Assembly: GCF_013522925.1 (NCBI RefSeq)
Contig: NZ_JAAMQU010000004.1
Coordinates: forward strand, 124,001-188,000
DNA: 64,000 bases
Direction of reading: 5' to 3'
Source of the DNA: Pseudomonas japonica
Lineage (GTDB): Bacteria; Pseudomonadota; Gammaproteobacteria; Pseudomonadales; Pseudomonadaceae
A program made the position numbers and the translations under genes. The notes below the pieces were generated by a model. It was not told the DNA's origin. It did no database searches and saw only the letters and a program-made list of their open reading frames with translations. Below, in pieces: positions 41,630 through 50,972 of the stretch (the stretch's first letter is position 1; every line of letters starts with the position of its first letter).

Positions 41630-43264
41630 ATGAAGGTGCTGCGCAACCTGTCCATCAGCCGCCGGCTGTGGCTTATCCTGCTGTTGGCCCTCGGCATGCT
41701 CGCCGCGCTTGGCCTGTTCATGCTCAAGCAAATTCATGACGATCTTTATCAAGCCAAGGCCCAGAAAACCATGCATGTGGTGCAAACCGCGGCAGGCTTG
41801 CTGGAATACTTCAACGGCCTGGAAAAGACCGGAGCGCTGACCCACGAAGCGGCCCAGCAGCAAGCCATCGCTGCGGTGCGCGGCCTGCGCTATGGAGGCG
41901 CGGATTATTTCTGGATCAATGACCTTCGCCCGGTGATGGTGATGCACCCCACCAATGCCAAGCTCGATGGTCAGGACCTTTCGGGCATTCGCGACCCTGA
42001 TGGCTTTGCGGTATTCAACGAAATGGTGGCCGTGGCGAAGGCCAAGGGCGCTGGAATGGTGAATTACCGCTGGCCCAAACCAGGCGCCAGCGCGCCCGTG
42101 GCCAAAACCTCCTACGTACAGCTGTTCCAACCCTGGGGCTGGGTGATCGGCTCGGGCGTGTACGTGGACGACGTGGAGGCCGAATTCACCGCCCAAGTGG
42201 TCCGCGTGTTGATCGCGGCGGCGGTCATCGCGCTGATGATGGCCCTGGCCATTGTTGCCATCGCCCGCAGCATCGTCCATCCGCTGCGCGCCTCGGTCAG
42301 CGCAATGGCGAACATTGCCAGCGGGGACGGCGACCTCACCCGTGAACTCCACGCTGAAGGCAATGACGAAATTACCCAGCTAAGCGGCCATTTCAACGCA
42401 TTCACGCGAAAAATGCGCGCAATGGTGGGATCGCTGCAGGCGTCGGCCGATGAGCTTGGCCGCTCGTCACAAGCGCTGGGCGGCAATGCCCTGGAAGCCC
42501 AGTCAAGCAGCTCGCGCCAATGCGTACAAATGGACCGGGTGGCCACCGCCATCGGCGAGGTCACCCATGGCGTTCAGGATGTTGCCCGTACCGCCGAGCA
42601 CGCGGCCAGCGAAATGCGCAAGGCCGAAGCTCAGGCCCTCGACGGCCAGGCCAGTATCAGCGGTAGTGTTCAGCAGATCGACCAGCTTTGCGCCACCATC
42701 AACCAAGCCGTGGAGGTGATCCGCACCCTGGCGGCCGAAAGCACCGAGATAGGCGGTGTGCTGGACGTGATCAGTTCGATCGCCGAGCAAACCAACCTGC
42801 TGGCCTTGAACGCTGCCATCGAAGCCGCGCGGGCCGGGGATCAAGGCAGGGGGTTTGCCGTGGTAGCTGACGAAGTGCGCCTGCTTGCGCAGCGCACGCA
42901 AAAATCCACGGCCCAGATCCAGGCCATGACCGAGCGGCTGCGGCACCGCTCCGAAGCCGCAGTGAAGGTCATCAACGAAAGCAGCGAGGCGTCGCGCCTT
43001 ACCATCGAGCAGGCCAGCGCCGCCGGCCGAAGCCTGGAGGCAGTGGTGCATGCCTTGCGCACGCTGAACCAACTCAACGCCTCCATCGCCAGTGCCACCC
43101 TGCAACAAAGCCACGTGGTGGAAGACATCAACCAGAATGTGGCCCAAGCTGCCGGGCTGTCCCAGGGGACCGCAGCGGCGGCGGAACAATCGAGCCGCAC
43201 CAGCGTGGAGATGAAAACCCTCAGCGAGCAGTTGAACGGGGCGTTGCGCCAGTTCCGGATTTAG
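41630..43264 (+). CDS. Methyl-accepting chemotaxis protein with single Cache domain
   Basis: A 544-residue inner-membrane chemoreceptor. First membrane segment about residues 10-32, periplasmic sCache_2-type sensor ([37 protein letters not shown]), second segment about 195-217, HAMP, then the signalling domain with the conserved tip [32 protein letters not shown]. Resembles CtpM/McpP-type organic acid receptors, but the ligand is not known. GGAGA lies before ATG 41630. In P. aeruginosa as I recall it no MCP sits between fadB and the next gene, so this may be an insertion. Confidence 0.88.
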   Translation: MKVLRNLSISRRLWLILLLALGMLAALGLFMLKQIHDDLYQAKAQKTMHVVQTAAGLLEYFNGLEKTGALTHEAAQQQAIAAVRGLRYGGADYFWINDLRPVMVMHPTNAKLDGQDLSGIRDPDGFAVFNEMVAVAKAKGAGMVNYRWPKPGASAPVAKTSYVQLFQPWGWVIGSGVYVDDVEAEFTAQVVRVLIAAAVIALMMALAIVAIARSIVHPLRASVSAMANIASGDGDLTRELHAEGNDEITQLSGHFNAFTRKMRAMVGSLQASADELGRSSQALGGNALEAQSSSSRQCVQMDRVATAIGEVTHGVQDVARTAEHAASEMRKAEAQALDGQASISGSVQQIDQLCATINQAVEVIRTLAAESTEIGGVLDVISSIAEQTNLLALNAAIEAARAGDQGRGFAVVADEVRLLAQRTQKSTAQIQAMTERLRHRSEAAVKVINESSEASRLTIEQASAAGRSLEAVVHALRTLNQLNASIASATLQQSHVVEDINQNVAQAAGLSQGTAAAAEQSSRTSVEMKTLSEQLNGALRQFRI

Positions 43265-43704
43265 CGTGTGGCGAGCGTTCGCAGGGCCCGGTCGATAGCC
43301 TCTGCCTGGCCCTCCCCGCCACCCTCGCCCCACACTGCGCTGACCATTCGTCGCTGCGCTTCAACCTTCCACACATCGGCCGGCAGCAGGTTCAGCTGCT
43401 CCAGCAGGGCGGCGTCCGTGCACGGCTCGCGCCACTGGTTTACCCATTGGCCGGGCTCAGGCTGCCACCATGTCCAATCCGCGCCAACCGGCGAGGGCCG
43501 CGGCCGGTGATACTGTGCAGCAGGTGTAGGCAAGTGGGCCGGCATCCAGTGCGGCCACTGCTGCGGCGCCAACTGCATGCCCAGGCCCAGCGCGCGGGCC
43601 TTCATGCGACACGCCATGCGACCGCTCTGTTTGCGTGAGGGGCGTAGCCAGGCCAGGGGGCTTAAAATCACCGCCAGGATTGACACCACTATCCAGACCG
43701 TCAT
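43261..43704 (-). CDS. Small membrane-anchored hypothetical protein
   Basis: 147 residues from ATG 43704 with GGAG upstream. One N-terminal membrane segment ([18 protein letters not shown]), then a basic, Trp/Pro-rich region ([31 protein letters not shown]) and a C-terminal helix. I recall the homologue PA3016 with no function. Its stop overlaps the MCP stop by 4 bases (convergent). Confidence 0.72.
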   Translation of the reverse strand: MTVWIVVSILAVILSPLAWLRPSRKQSGRMACRMKARALGLGMQLAPQQWPHWMPAHLPTPAAQYHRPRPSPVGADWTWWQPEPGQWVNQWREPCTDAALLEQLNLLPADVWKVEAQRRMVSAVWGEGGGEGQAEAIDRALRTLATR

Positions 43705-43815
43705 AGAACTCTCCCCGCGATTTACAAACAACCCCTTGGAGAATGCGCCACTACCTATGCATTCCCCATGAAAGGGCCATAATCAAGCTAATACTTCTGT
43801 CTGGAGCACCACGCC

Positions 43816-44271
43816 ATGTCCTACCAACATATCCTCGTAGCCGTGGATCTGACCGAGGAATGCGACCCGGTCATCAAACGCGCCCGCGCCCTTGCAGAAG
43901 CCACTGGCGCGAAGCTGTCGCTGGTTCATATCGTGGAACCCATGGCAATGGCCTTCGGCGGCGACGTGCCCATGGACCTTTCCCAGCTGCAGCAGCAGCA
44001 ATTCGATCAGGCCAAGGAGCGCATGCGCACCCTGCGCGGCAAATATCCGGATGTTTCCGAGGAATTCTGCCACCTGACCTACGGCCAGCCGCGCCAGGAA
44101 ATCCACAAGCTGGCCAAGGACAAGGGCTACGACCTGATTATCGTGGGTAGCCATGGCCGCCATGGCCTGGGCCTGCTGCTGGGCTCAACCTCCAACGACG
44201 TCCTCCACGGCGCGCCGTGTGACGTGCTGGCGGTGCGACTGGATCGAGTGAAAGCCGAAAAGGCCGTTTGA
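43816..44271 (+). CDS. Universal stress protein (UspA family)
   Basis: 151 residues, one Usp domain: N-terminal ILVAVDLTEE, acidic helix, and the ATP-binding loop GSHGRHGLGLLLGSTSNDVL near the C-terminus, so of the nucleotide-binding UspFG-like class. GGAG lies 10 bases before the ATG. No Anr or other operator is recognised upstream. Confidence 0.9.
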   Translation: MSYQHILVAVDLTEECDPVIKRARALAEATGAKLSLVHIVEPMAMAFGGDVPMDLSQLQQQQFDQAKERMRTLRGKYPDVSEEFCHLTYGQPRQEIHKLAKDKGYDLIIVGSHGRHGLGLLLGSTSNDVLHGAPCDVLAVRLDRVKAEKAV

Positions 44272-44280
44272 CGGCCACAT

Positions 44281-44316
44281 TCCGCGATCAGGCGCCTACC
44301 GACGCCTGATCGCGGA
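44281..44316. terminator. Hairpin between convergent usp and uup genes
   Basis: Perfect 14-bp inverted repeat TCCGCGATCAGGCG/CGCCTGATCGCGGA with an 8-base loop, ending 5 bases before the uup stop. There is no T-run, but the position fits a bidirectional terminator. Confidence 0.7.
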
Positions 44317-44321
44317 GCCCC

Positions 44322-46244
44322 TTACTCGTCCAGCTCGGCCCAGCGCTCTAGCAGCGCATCATGGCGAGCTTGCAGGCTATCCAGGCTGGCGAGCACGGCG
44401 GTGGTTTCCGCAGCCGGGCGCTGGTAAAAGCCCGGCGATCCGATCTGCGCTTGCACGGCCGCCATCTGCGACTCGATATCTTCGATCTGCCCCGGCAAGG
44501 CTTCGAGCTCGCGCTGCACCTTGTAACTGAGCTTCTTTTTGGCAGGTGCAGGTGCAGGTGCAGGTGCAGGCGCTGGCGCTGCTGGCGCGGGGCTGGCTGA
44601 CGCCACAGGCTCCGCTTTCTGCGCCTTGGCTTCCTTCACGCCCAGCAACTTGGCCGAGCCGCCCTGGCGAATCCAGTCCTGATAGCCGCCCACGTATTCC
44701 CGCACCTGGCCATCGCCCTCGAACACCAGGGTGCTGGTGACCACGTTATCCAGGAATGCCCGGTCGTGGCTGACCATGAGTACGGTGCCCTTGAACGCCG
44801 AGAGCACCTCCTCGAGCAGCTCGAGGGTTTCTACGTCCAGGTCGTTGGTGGGTTCGTCCAGCACCAGCAGGTTGGCCGGCTTGCTGAACAGCTTGGCCAG
44901 CAACAGGCGGGCACGTTCGCCACCGGACAGCGCCTTCACTGGGGTACGCGCCCGCTGAGGGCTGAACAGGAAGTCGCCCAGGTAGCTGAGCACGTGGCGG
45001 CTCTGGCCGTCGATCTCGATGAAATCCCGACCTTCGGCCAGGTTGTCGATCACGGTTTTTTCCAGGTCCAGCTGCATGCGCAGCTGGTCGAAGTAGGCCA
45101 CTTCCAGGCGTGTGCCCTGCTCTACCGAGCCCGCGGTGGGCTGAAGGTCGCCCAGCATCAGCTTGAGCAGCGTGGTTTTCCCGGTGCCGTTGGCGCCCAG
45201 CAGGCCGATACGGTCCTCGCGCTGCAGCACCATGGAGAAATCCTTGACCAGCAACGGCCCGCCGGGGTGCGCGTAGCTGACGTTCTCCAGCACAATCACC
45301 TGCTTGCCGGACTTGTCCGCCACATCCAGCTGGATGTTGGCCTTGCCTTGGCGCTCGCGGCGCTCGCCCCGCTCCGAACGCAATGCCTTCAGTGCGCGTA
45401 CGCGACCTTCGTTGCGGGTACGCCGGGCCTTGATGCCCTGACGGATCCATACTTCTTCCTGCGCCAGCCGCTTGTCGAACAGCGCGTTGGCGGTCTCCTC
45501 GGCGGCAAGTTCGGCTTCCTTGTGCACCAGGAAGCTGGCGTAGTCGCCGTTCCAGTCGATCATGTGGCCGCGGTCCAGCTCCAGGATGCGCGTGGCCAGG
45601 TTTTGCAGGAAGGCCCGGTCGTGGGTGATGAACAGCACGGCCCCGCCGAAGCCGGCAAGGGCTTCCTCGAGCCAGGCGATGGCGCCGATGTCCAGGTGGT
45701 TGGTGGGTTCGTCGAGCAACAGCAGGTCTGGCTCGGACACCAGCGCCTGAGCCAGCAACACGCGGCGGCGCCAGCCACCGGACAGCTCGGCGAGGGTTTT
45801 GTCGGCCGGCAGTTGCAGGCGGCTCAAGGTACTGTCCACCAGTTGCTGCAGGCGCCAGCCATCGCGGGCTTCGAGCTCTTGCTGAACGTGCATGAGCGCG
45901 TCCAGGTCGGCGTCGCTGACGATGTTCTGGCTCAGGTGGTGGTACTGAGCCAGCAATTCGCCTACCCCCGCCAGCCCCTCGGCCACCACGTCGAACACGG
46001 TGCGGTCGTCGGCACGCGGCAGTTCCTGGGGAAGCTCGCCGATTTTCAGCCCTGGCGCGCGCCAGATGTCACCGTCGTCGGGCTTCTGGTCGCCGCGTAC
46101 CAGCCGCAGCATGCTGGACTTGCCAGTGCCGTTGCGGCCGATGATGCAGACCCGCTCGCCGCGGGCGATCTGCCAGGAAACCTTGTCGAGCAACGGCATG
46201 GCGCCGTAGGCGAGGGAAACATCGCTCAGTTTGAGCAGGGTCAT
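44322..46244 (-). CDS. uup: ABC-F ATPase Uup
   Basis: A 640-residue soluble ABC-F protein that acts on ribosomes or branched DNA, without membrane domains. Two nucleotide-binding domains: Walker A GRNGTGKSS and GANGTGKTT, signatures LSGGWRRRVLLAQAL and LSGGERARLLLAKLF, Walker B LLLLDEPTNHLD and LLVLDEPTNDLD, with the linker arm between. A Pro-Ala linker (about residues 549-571) leads to the C-terminal coiled coil typical of Uup. Confidence 0.92.
   Translation of the reverse strand: MTLLKLSDVSLAYGAMPLLDKVSWQIARGERVCIIGRNGTGKSSMLRLVRGDQKPDDGDIWRAPGLKIGELPQELPRADDRTVFDVVAEGLAGVGELLAQYHHLSQNIVSDADLDALMHVQQELEARDGWRLQQLVDSTLSRLQLPADKTLAELSGGWRRRVLLAQALVSEPDLLLLDEPTNHLDIGAIAWLEEALAGFGGAVLFITHDRAFLQNLATRILELDRGHMIDWNGDYASFLVHKEAELAAEETANALFDKRLAQEEVWIRQGIKARRTRNEGRVRALKALRSERGERRERQGKANIQLDVADKSGKQVIVLENVSYAHPGGPLLVKDFSMVLQREDRIGLLGANGTGKTTLLKLMLGDLQPTAGSVEQGTRLEVAYFDQLRMQLDLEKTVIDNLAEGRDFIEIDGQSRHVLSYLGDFLFSPQRARTPVKALSGGERARLLLAKLFSKPANLLVLDEPTNDLDVETLELLEEVLSAFKGTVLMVSHDRAFLDNVVTSTLVFEGDGQVREYVGGYQDWIRQGGSAKLLGVKEAKAQKAEPVASASPAPAAPAPAPAPAPAPAKKKLSYKVQRELEALPGQIEDIESQMAAVQAQIGSPGFYQRPAAETTAVLASLDSLQARHDALLERWAELDE
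44542..44571. repeat. Hexanucleotide tract in uup (Ala-Pro linker)
   Basis: Five GCAGGT-type units encode alternating Ala-Pro in the linker before the C-terminal coiled coil. Slippage by 6 bases would change only the linker length. Confidence 0.9.
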
Positions 46245-46397
46245 GGGATTCTCCGGAAAAGCCGGCGCGTATTCTACCTTATGTACCGCCCTGGCACAGC
46301 AAACGCCGGCCGCATATCGCGAAACACTTGGCGCGCTTCCGAGGGAAGGGCCAACAGGCTAAGCTAGCCGCCAATCTGTACGCTTCCCGGAAGTCTC

Positions 46398-48332
46398 ATG
46401 CGCAGTCGACTGTCCCGCCTCGTTGCCGCCGTGTTGCTTGGCGCCCTGTTCCTCATACCCGCGGCCCATGCTGGCGACCTGGCGCTCCAGCGGCAGTACT
46501 ACGATCAGGCGAAGGCGGCTCTGGCCAAGGGCAACAGCGCGCCCTACTTCCAGTACAAGCCCATGCTGGTGGACTACCCACTCGAGCCCTACCTGGCGTA
46601 CGACGAACTCACCGCCCGCCTGCCTGGCGCCAGCAACGAAGAGGTAGAAGGGTTCATCGCCGCTCACGGCGATCTGCCGCAGATCAACTGGCTCAAGCTG
46701 CGCTGGCTGCGCATGCTGGCCGAGCGTGGAGACTGGCCCACCTTCGTTCGCTACTACGACACCAAACTCAATTTCACCGAACTGGACTGCCTCTATGGGC
46801 AGTACCAGCTTACCCGCCCAGACCTGCGCGCCGAAGGCTACGCCAATGCCGAACGCCTGTGGCTGAGCGGCAAGGACCGCCCCGCCGCCTGCGACCCGCT
46901 GTTCGGCCGCTGGGCCGCCGAGGGCCAGCTTACCGAGCACAAACGCTGGCAGCGGGTACGCCTGGCCGCACAAGCACGCAATTATCCTCTGGCGACCAGC
47001 CTGGTTGATGGCCTGGTGACACTGCAGGCACAAGGCAGGCGCCTGATGGATGTCGCACGCAACCCGGAACTGCTCGATCAGCCCGGGCTGTTCCAGCCGG
47101 CCGACGAGGCCATGGCCGATGCCGTAGGCCTTGGGTTGCGCCGCCTGGCCAAGCAAAACCCCGACAAGGCGTTGGGGCTGCTGGATTCCTATGCGGCCAC
47201 CATGCACTTCTCGGCCGAGGAAAAGGTCGCCATCGCCAAGGACATCGGCCTGGGCCTGGCCCGCAGCTATGACAGCCGCGCGCTGGAGCTGATGACCCGC
47301 TACGACCCGGACCTGCGTGACGACACGGTAAGCGAATGGCGGCTACGCCTGCTGCTGCGCCTCGGCCGCTGGCAAGAGGCCTACGAACTTACCCGCCGCT
47401 TGCCCGCCAGCCTCGCCCAGACCAACCGCTGGAAGTACTGGGAGGCCCGGGCACTGGAACTGGCCCGGCCAAACGACCCGCAGGTGCCTGTCCTGTACAA
47501 GGCAGTGGCGAAGGAGAGGGACTTCTACGGCTTCCTGGCAGCCGACCGCGCGCAGGTCCCGTACCAGCTGACCAACCGCCCCCTGCCGCTGACCCAGGCG
47601 CAGATGAACAGCGTGCGCAATGCCCCGGGTATTCGCCGTGCGCTGGAGCTGTATCAGCGCGGTCAGATCGTCGATGGCCGGCGCGAGTGGTACTACGTGT
47701 CGCGCCACTTCGATCGCGATCAAATGGTTGCCCAGGCAAAGCTTGCGTATGACATGGGCTGGTACTTCCCGGCCATCCGCACCATCAGCCTGGCACAGTA
47801 CTGGGACGACCTGAACATCCGCTTCCCCATGGCGCACCGTGATGCATTGCTTCGCGAGGCCCGGCTGCGAGGGCTGCACGCCAGCTGGGTATTTGCGATC
47901 ACCCGCCAGGAAAGCGCGTTCATGGACGACGCCCGTTCCTCCGTTGGCGCCATGGGGCTGATGCAGCTGATGCCAGCCACGGCGAAGGAAACGGCGCGCA
48001 AGTTCAGCATTCCATTGGCTTCACCGCAGCAGGTGATCGACCCGGACAAGAATATTCAGCTAGGTGCCGCCTACCTGAGCGTGGTGCACGGTCAGTTCAA
48101 CGGTAACCGCGTACTGGCTTCCGCTGCCTACAACGCCGGCGCCGGCCGCGTGCGTCAATGGCTCAGAGGGGCCAACCACTTGAGCTTCGATGTATGGGTC
48201 GAGTCCATCCCGTTCGACGAAACCCGCCAGTACGTGCAGAACGTGCTGTCCTACGCGGTGATCTACGGTGCGAAGCTGAACACGCCACAGCCTATCGTCG
48301 ACTGGCACGAGCGGTTCTTCGACGATATCTGA
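46398..48332 (+). CDS. slt: Soluble lytic murein transglycosylase Slt
   Basis: Periplasmic enzyme that cleaves glycan strands to 1,6-anhydro-muropeptides. 644 residues: signal peptide 1-25 (ending AAHA), a superhelical U-domain (about 30-440), linker, then the SLT catalytic domain with Glu505 in ITRQESAFMDDARS, GLMQLMPATA and ASAAYNAGAGRVRQW. It converges on the MOSC gene across a structured 90-base spacer. Confidence 0.95.
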   Translation: MRSRLSRLVAAVLLGALFLIPAAHAGDLALQRQYYDQAKAALAKGNSAPYFQYKPMLVDYPLEPYLAYDELTARLPGASNEEVEGFIAAHGDLPQINWLKLRWLRMLAERGDWPTFVRYYDTKLNFTELDCLYGQYQLTRPDLRAEGYANAERLWLSGKDRPAACDPLFGRWAAEGQLTEHKRWQRVRLAAQARNYPLATSLVDGLVTLQAQGRRLMDVARNPELLDQPGLFQPADEAMADAVGLGLRRLAKQNPDKALGLLDSYAATMHFSAEEKVAIAKDIGLGLARSYDSRALELMTRYDPDLRDDTVSEWRLRLLLRLGRWQEAYELTRRLPASLAQTNRWKYWEARALELARPNDPQVPVLYKAVAKERDFYGFLAADRAQVPYQLTNRPLPLTQAQMNSVRNAPGIRRALELYQRGQIVDGRREWYYVSRHFDRDQMVAQAKLAYDMGWYFPAIRTISLAQYWDDLNIRFPMAHRDALLREARLRGLHASWVFAITRQESAFMDDARSSVGAMGLMQLMPATAKETARKFSIPLASPQQVIDPDKNIQLGAAYLSVVHGQFNGNRVLASAAYNAGAGRVRQWLRGANHLSFDVWVESIPFDETRQYVQNVLSYAVIYGAKLNTPQPIVDWHERFFDDI

Positions 48333-48423
48333 TGCCCTGATGGGCCTACAGGTGGAACAAAACGCCGCGTAGCAGCCCGCCTTGGCGGCGACCGGCCCGT
48401 AAGGGCCGCTGCTTCAGGGCATC
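48331..48423. other. Nested inverted repeats spanning the slt/MOSC stop codons
   Basis: Outer arms GATGCCCTGA (48331-48340) and TCAGGGCATC (48414-48423) are perfect inverted repeats that overlap both stop codons. Inside are AGCAGC/GCTGCT (48371-48376, 48408-48413), CCGCC-TT-GGCGG (48377-48388) and GGCCC-GTAA-GGGCC (48394-48407). Together they could fold as a multi-branch structure. Probably a bidirectional terminator or mRNA end stabiliser. Confidence 0.7.
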
Positions 48424-49223
48424 TAGGAAGCGGTCACTTCCATCCCCACCTCCAGCACACCCTCGCCTTCGGCAATCAGGTTTTGCCCGAACATGATCCC
48501 GCCTTCGCGCATGCGATAGCCCTTGAGGGTATTCAGCGGCTCGCGGTCGCTGTCGCGTTGCTGGCTGGTGGGATCAATGGTGGTGAGAATGCAGCGGGCG
48601 CAGGGCGAGGCCACGCGAAAGTCCACGGTACCAATGCGAAGGCGGGTCCAGCCGTCCTCGGCAAGGGCCTCGGCACCGTCAATGACGAGGTTGGGGCGGA
48701 AACGCAACATGGCCATCGGCCGGCCCACACGGCTGGACAGGTCGTCCACCGAGGCCTGATTGATCAGCAGCAGCGGAAAACCGTCGGCGAAGGCCACACG
48801 ATCTTCCGGCAGCCCATCGCCTGCACCCAATGGCCGGGCGCGATGTTCGGGAACATACACCAGCCGAGTGGGTTTGCCGATCAGCTCGCTTGCCCACTGG
48901 GCGGCGGCGTCACCGGCGTCCGGAACCCTTAGCGTATCCTTCCAGATCACTATGCCCCGCAGGCCTGCATCCGCTGGCGGCACGGGTACGGAAAGGGATT
49001 GGAGGCCGGGCGCGCTGAGCTCCAGCCCGCCATCGGCGTTGTACAAGGCCGAGAGGTGGCCCAGCACCGGCAAGGTTCGCTGGGTAAGGAAACGGCCGCT
49101 GGCCTCCTCCACCAGCATCCAGCGGCGATCGCCCAGCAGCCCTAATGCGCCAACCGGAGAAGCCGGCAGGCTTTCCCCCAGGCCGGATTTGACAGGAAAT
49201 CGGTACAGAGCGGTAAGGCGCAT
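48423..49223 (-). CDS. MOSC-domain protein (YcbX-like)
   Basis: 266 residues: N-terminal MOSC_N beta barrel (LTALYRFPVKSGLGESL, GDRRWMLVEEASGRFLTQR) and C-terminal MOSC domain (FRPNLVIDGAEALAEDGW) with the conserved Cys pair in SPCARCILTTIDP. The family binds molybdenum cofactor through a Cys and reduces N-hydroxylated compounds; E. coli YcbX is the model, but this one lacks YcbX's fused ferredoxin domain. The nearby mo genes may be relevant. Confidence 0.88.
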   Translation of the reverse strand: MRLTALYRFPVKSGLGESLPASPVGALGLLGDRRWMLVEEASGRFLTQRTLPVLGHLSALYNADGGLELSAPGLQSLSVPVPPADAGLRGIVIWKDTLRVPDAGDAAAQWASELIGKPTRLVYVPEHRARPLGAGDGLPEDRVAFADGFPLLLINQASVDDLSSRVGRPMAMLRFRPNLVIDGAEALAEDGWTRLRIGTVDFRVASPCARCILTTIDPTSQQRDSDREPLNTLKGYRMREGGIMFGQNLIAEGEGVLEVGMEVTAS

Positions 49224-49281
49224 GGCAGGGCATCCAGGTCCAGGGTGCCCTAGCTTAAACCAACGCGCTCACCGCTTCGAC

Positions 49282-50211
49282 TCAGCCGAGTTCCATTTCC
49301 AGCCGCTGACGTACCACTTCCACCAACCGGTCGGGCTGGAACTTGGACAGGAAGTTGTCGCAGCCCACTTTCTTTACCATGGACTCGTTGAAGCTACCCG
49401 ACAACGACGTGTGCAACACAACGTAAAGCTCACGCAGGCGAGGGTCTTGCCGAATCTCGGTGGTAAGGCGATAGCCATCCATCTCGGGCATCTCGGCATC
49501 GGTGAAGATCATCAGCAGCTTGCTGCACACGTCTTCGCCGGCGTCCGCCCACTTCTGCAGCATGCGCAGCGCCTTCAAGCCATCGCTGGCAACGTGCAGC
49601 ACGCAACCGAGCTGCGACAGCGTATCGCGCAATTGCGAGAGGGCCACGGTCGAGTCATCGACCAGAAGGATCTCACGGCCGCGCGCATTGGCGAGCATGG
49701 CATCTTCGAGCTTCTCGCGGGATACCTTGGCGTTGTAAGGCACGATTTCGGCAAGCACCTTTTCCACGTCGATGACTTCTACCAGCTTGTCCTCCACGCG
49801 GGTGATGGCGGTGAGGTAATGCTGGCGACCGGCGCTGCTGGGCGGCGGAAGGATGGATTCCCAGTTCATGTTGATGATGCGGTCAACGCCGCCCACCAGG
49901 AAGGCCTGTACCGAGCGGTTGTACTCGGTAACGATAATGGTGCTGTCCGGGCCAGGCTGCAGCGGGCGCATGCCAATGGCTTGGGACAGGTCGATGACCG
50001 GCAGGGTTTGCCCACGGAGGTTGACCACGCCGCACACAAAGGGATGGCGCTGGGGCATGAGGGTCAGCTTGGGCAGCTGCAGCACTTCCTGCACCTTGAA
50101 TACGTTGATTGCGAACAGCTGACGGCCCGCCAAACGAAACATGAGAATTTCAAGGCGGTTTTCACCCACGAGTTGGGTGCGCTGATCGACGCTATCGAGA
50201 ATACCAGCCAT
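49282..50211 (-). CDS. cheV: Chemotaxis coupling protein CheV
   Basis: 309 residues: CheW-like domain at 15-165 (FRLAGRQLFAINVFKVQEVL, VNLRGQTLPVIDLS) and a receiver domain from 180 (acidic Asp185/186 in LLVDDS, phospho-acceptor Asp238 in FTDAEMPEMDG). It couples receptors to CheA and is itself phosphorylated for adaptation. A strong FliA-type promoter lies 37 bases upstream. Confidence 0.95.
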   Translation of the reverse strand: MAGILDSVDQRTQLVGENRLEILMFRLAGRQLFAINVFKVQEVLQLPKLTLMPQRHPFVCGVVNLRGQTLPVIDLSQAIGMRPLQPGPDSTIIVTEYNRSVQAFLVGGVDRIINMNWESILPPPSSAGRQHYLTAITRVEDKLVEVIDVEKVLAEIVPYNAKVSREKLEDAMLANARGREILLVDDSTVALSQLRDTLSQLGCVLHVASDGLKALRMLQKWADAGEDVCSKLLMIFTDAEMPEMDGYRLTTEIRQDPRLRELYVVLHTSLSGSFNESMVKKVGCDNFLSKFQPDRLVEVVRQRLEMELG

Positions 50212-50247
50212 GAAAGTCCCCGGCGGTTGGATAAAGGCATATGTGGG

Positions 50248-50274
50248 CTATCGGCGCTGGGTAAGCGAACTTGA
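50248..50274 (-). promoter_or_regulatory. FliA (sigma28) promoter of cheV
   Basis: On the minus strand TCAAGTTC-N11-GCCGATAG, very close to TAAAGTTT-N11-GCCGATAA with the exact spacer. It places cheV in the late flagellar/chemotaxis regulon. Confidence 0.75.
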
Positions 50275-50499
50275 GTTCGTGGCGCGCCCATCCGTCCGTA
50301 TTTGATATCACTTTAGCATCATGCTTTACTGTTCCTTGCTTACGGGTATCGGTGACATCGGGGAAACCCTTAGGAACCCTCCGGGCCAACCTGATATTCG
50401 AAACAGTCAATAGACATTACCGTGGCGCCATTCTCGTTCATGAATGGAGTTCGCCCATGTCGAGCCTGTTGCCTACACCCGCCCTGGGTGCGACCCGTC

Positions 50500-50889
50500 A
50501 TGTTTAGCCTCTGCGTAGAAGCGGAAGGGCTTACCACCAGGCTGATCGACTGCATCGATCATCTGCGCGCCTTTCCCAACGATCAGGATGCCTGCACAGC
50601 GCTGCAGCGAGCGCTGGAGCAGTTGGCAAGCGGCGCCGCCGAAACCCAGGGGCCTATTGCTGCCTTCGCCCGCGCACTGGCGGCGTTCCTCGCGCGCGAC
50701 CGCGCCGAGCTGTGCCTGAGAGGCGACGCCTTGCTGGCGCTCAAGCAATGCGTGGACCTGCTGAGCTGGCAGGTGGAGCTGAACGACCCGCGCCACGGCC
50801 TGGCGATGGATTGCAGCGAGCAACGCGAACTTCTGGCCACGCTGGCAGGCTGCTGCCCGCCGGATCGTACGCACGCCCCGTTGGCCTGA
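50500..50889 (+). CDS. Hypothetical helical protein upstream of a two-component pair
   Basis: About 129 residues from ATG 50500 (the frame is open to GTG 50422). Soluble and mostly helical, with six Cys and repeated LxxAL patterns (ALQRALEQLASG, IAAFARALAAFLARD). It has a four-helix-bundle look, but no histidine in the setting of an Hpt phosphotransfer domain. No family recognised. It precedes the histidine kinase by 83 bases on the same strand, so a role in that pathway is possible. Confidence 0.55.
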   Translation: MFSLCVEAEGLTTRLIDCIDHLRAFPNDQDACTALQRALEQLASGAAETQGPIAAFARALAAFLARDRAELCLRGDALLALKQCVDLLSWQVELNDPRHGLAMDCSEQRELLATLAGCCPPDRTHAPLA

Positions 50890-50972
50890 AGGCCTATAAA
50901 ACAGGGACCGAACGCCTGGGAGGTGCTACCATGCGCCCCCTCAAGGCCTTGCGCCTGTGACCTCCTTCTACC

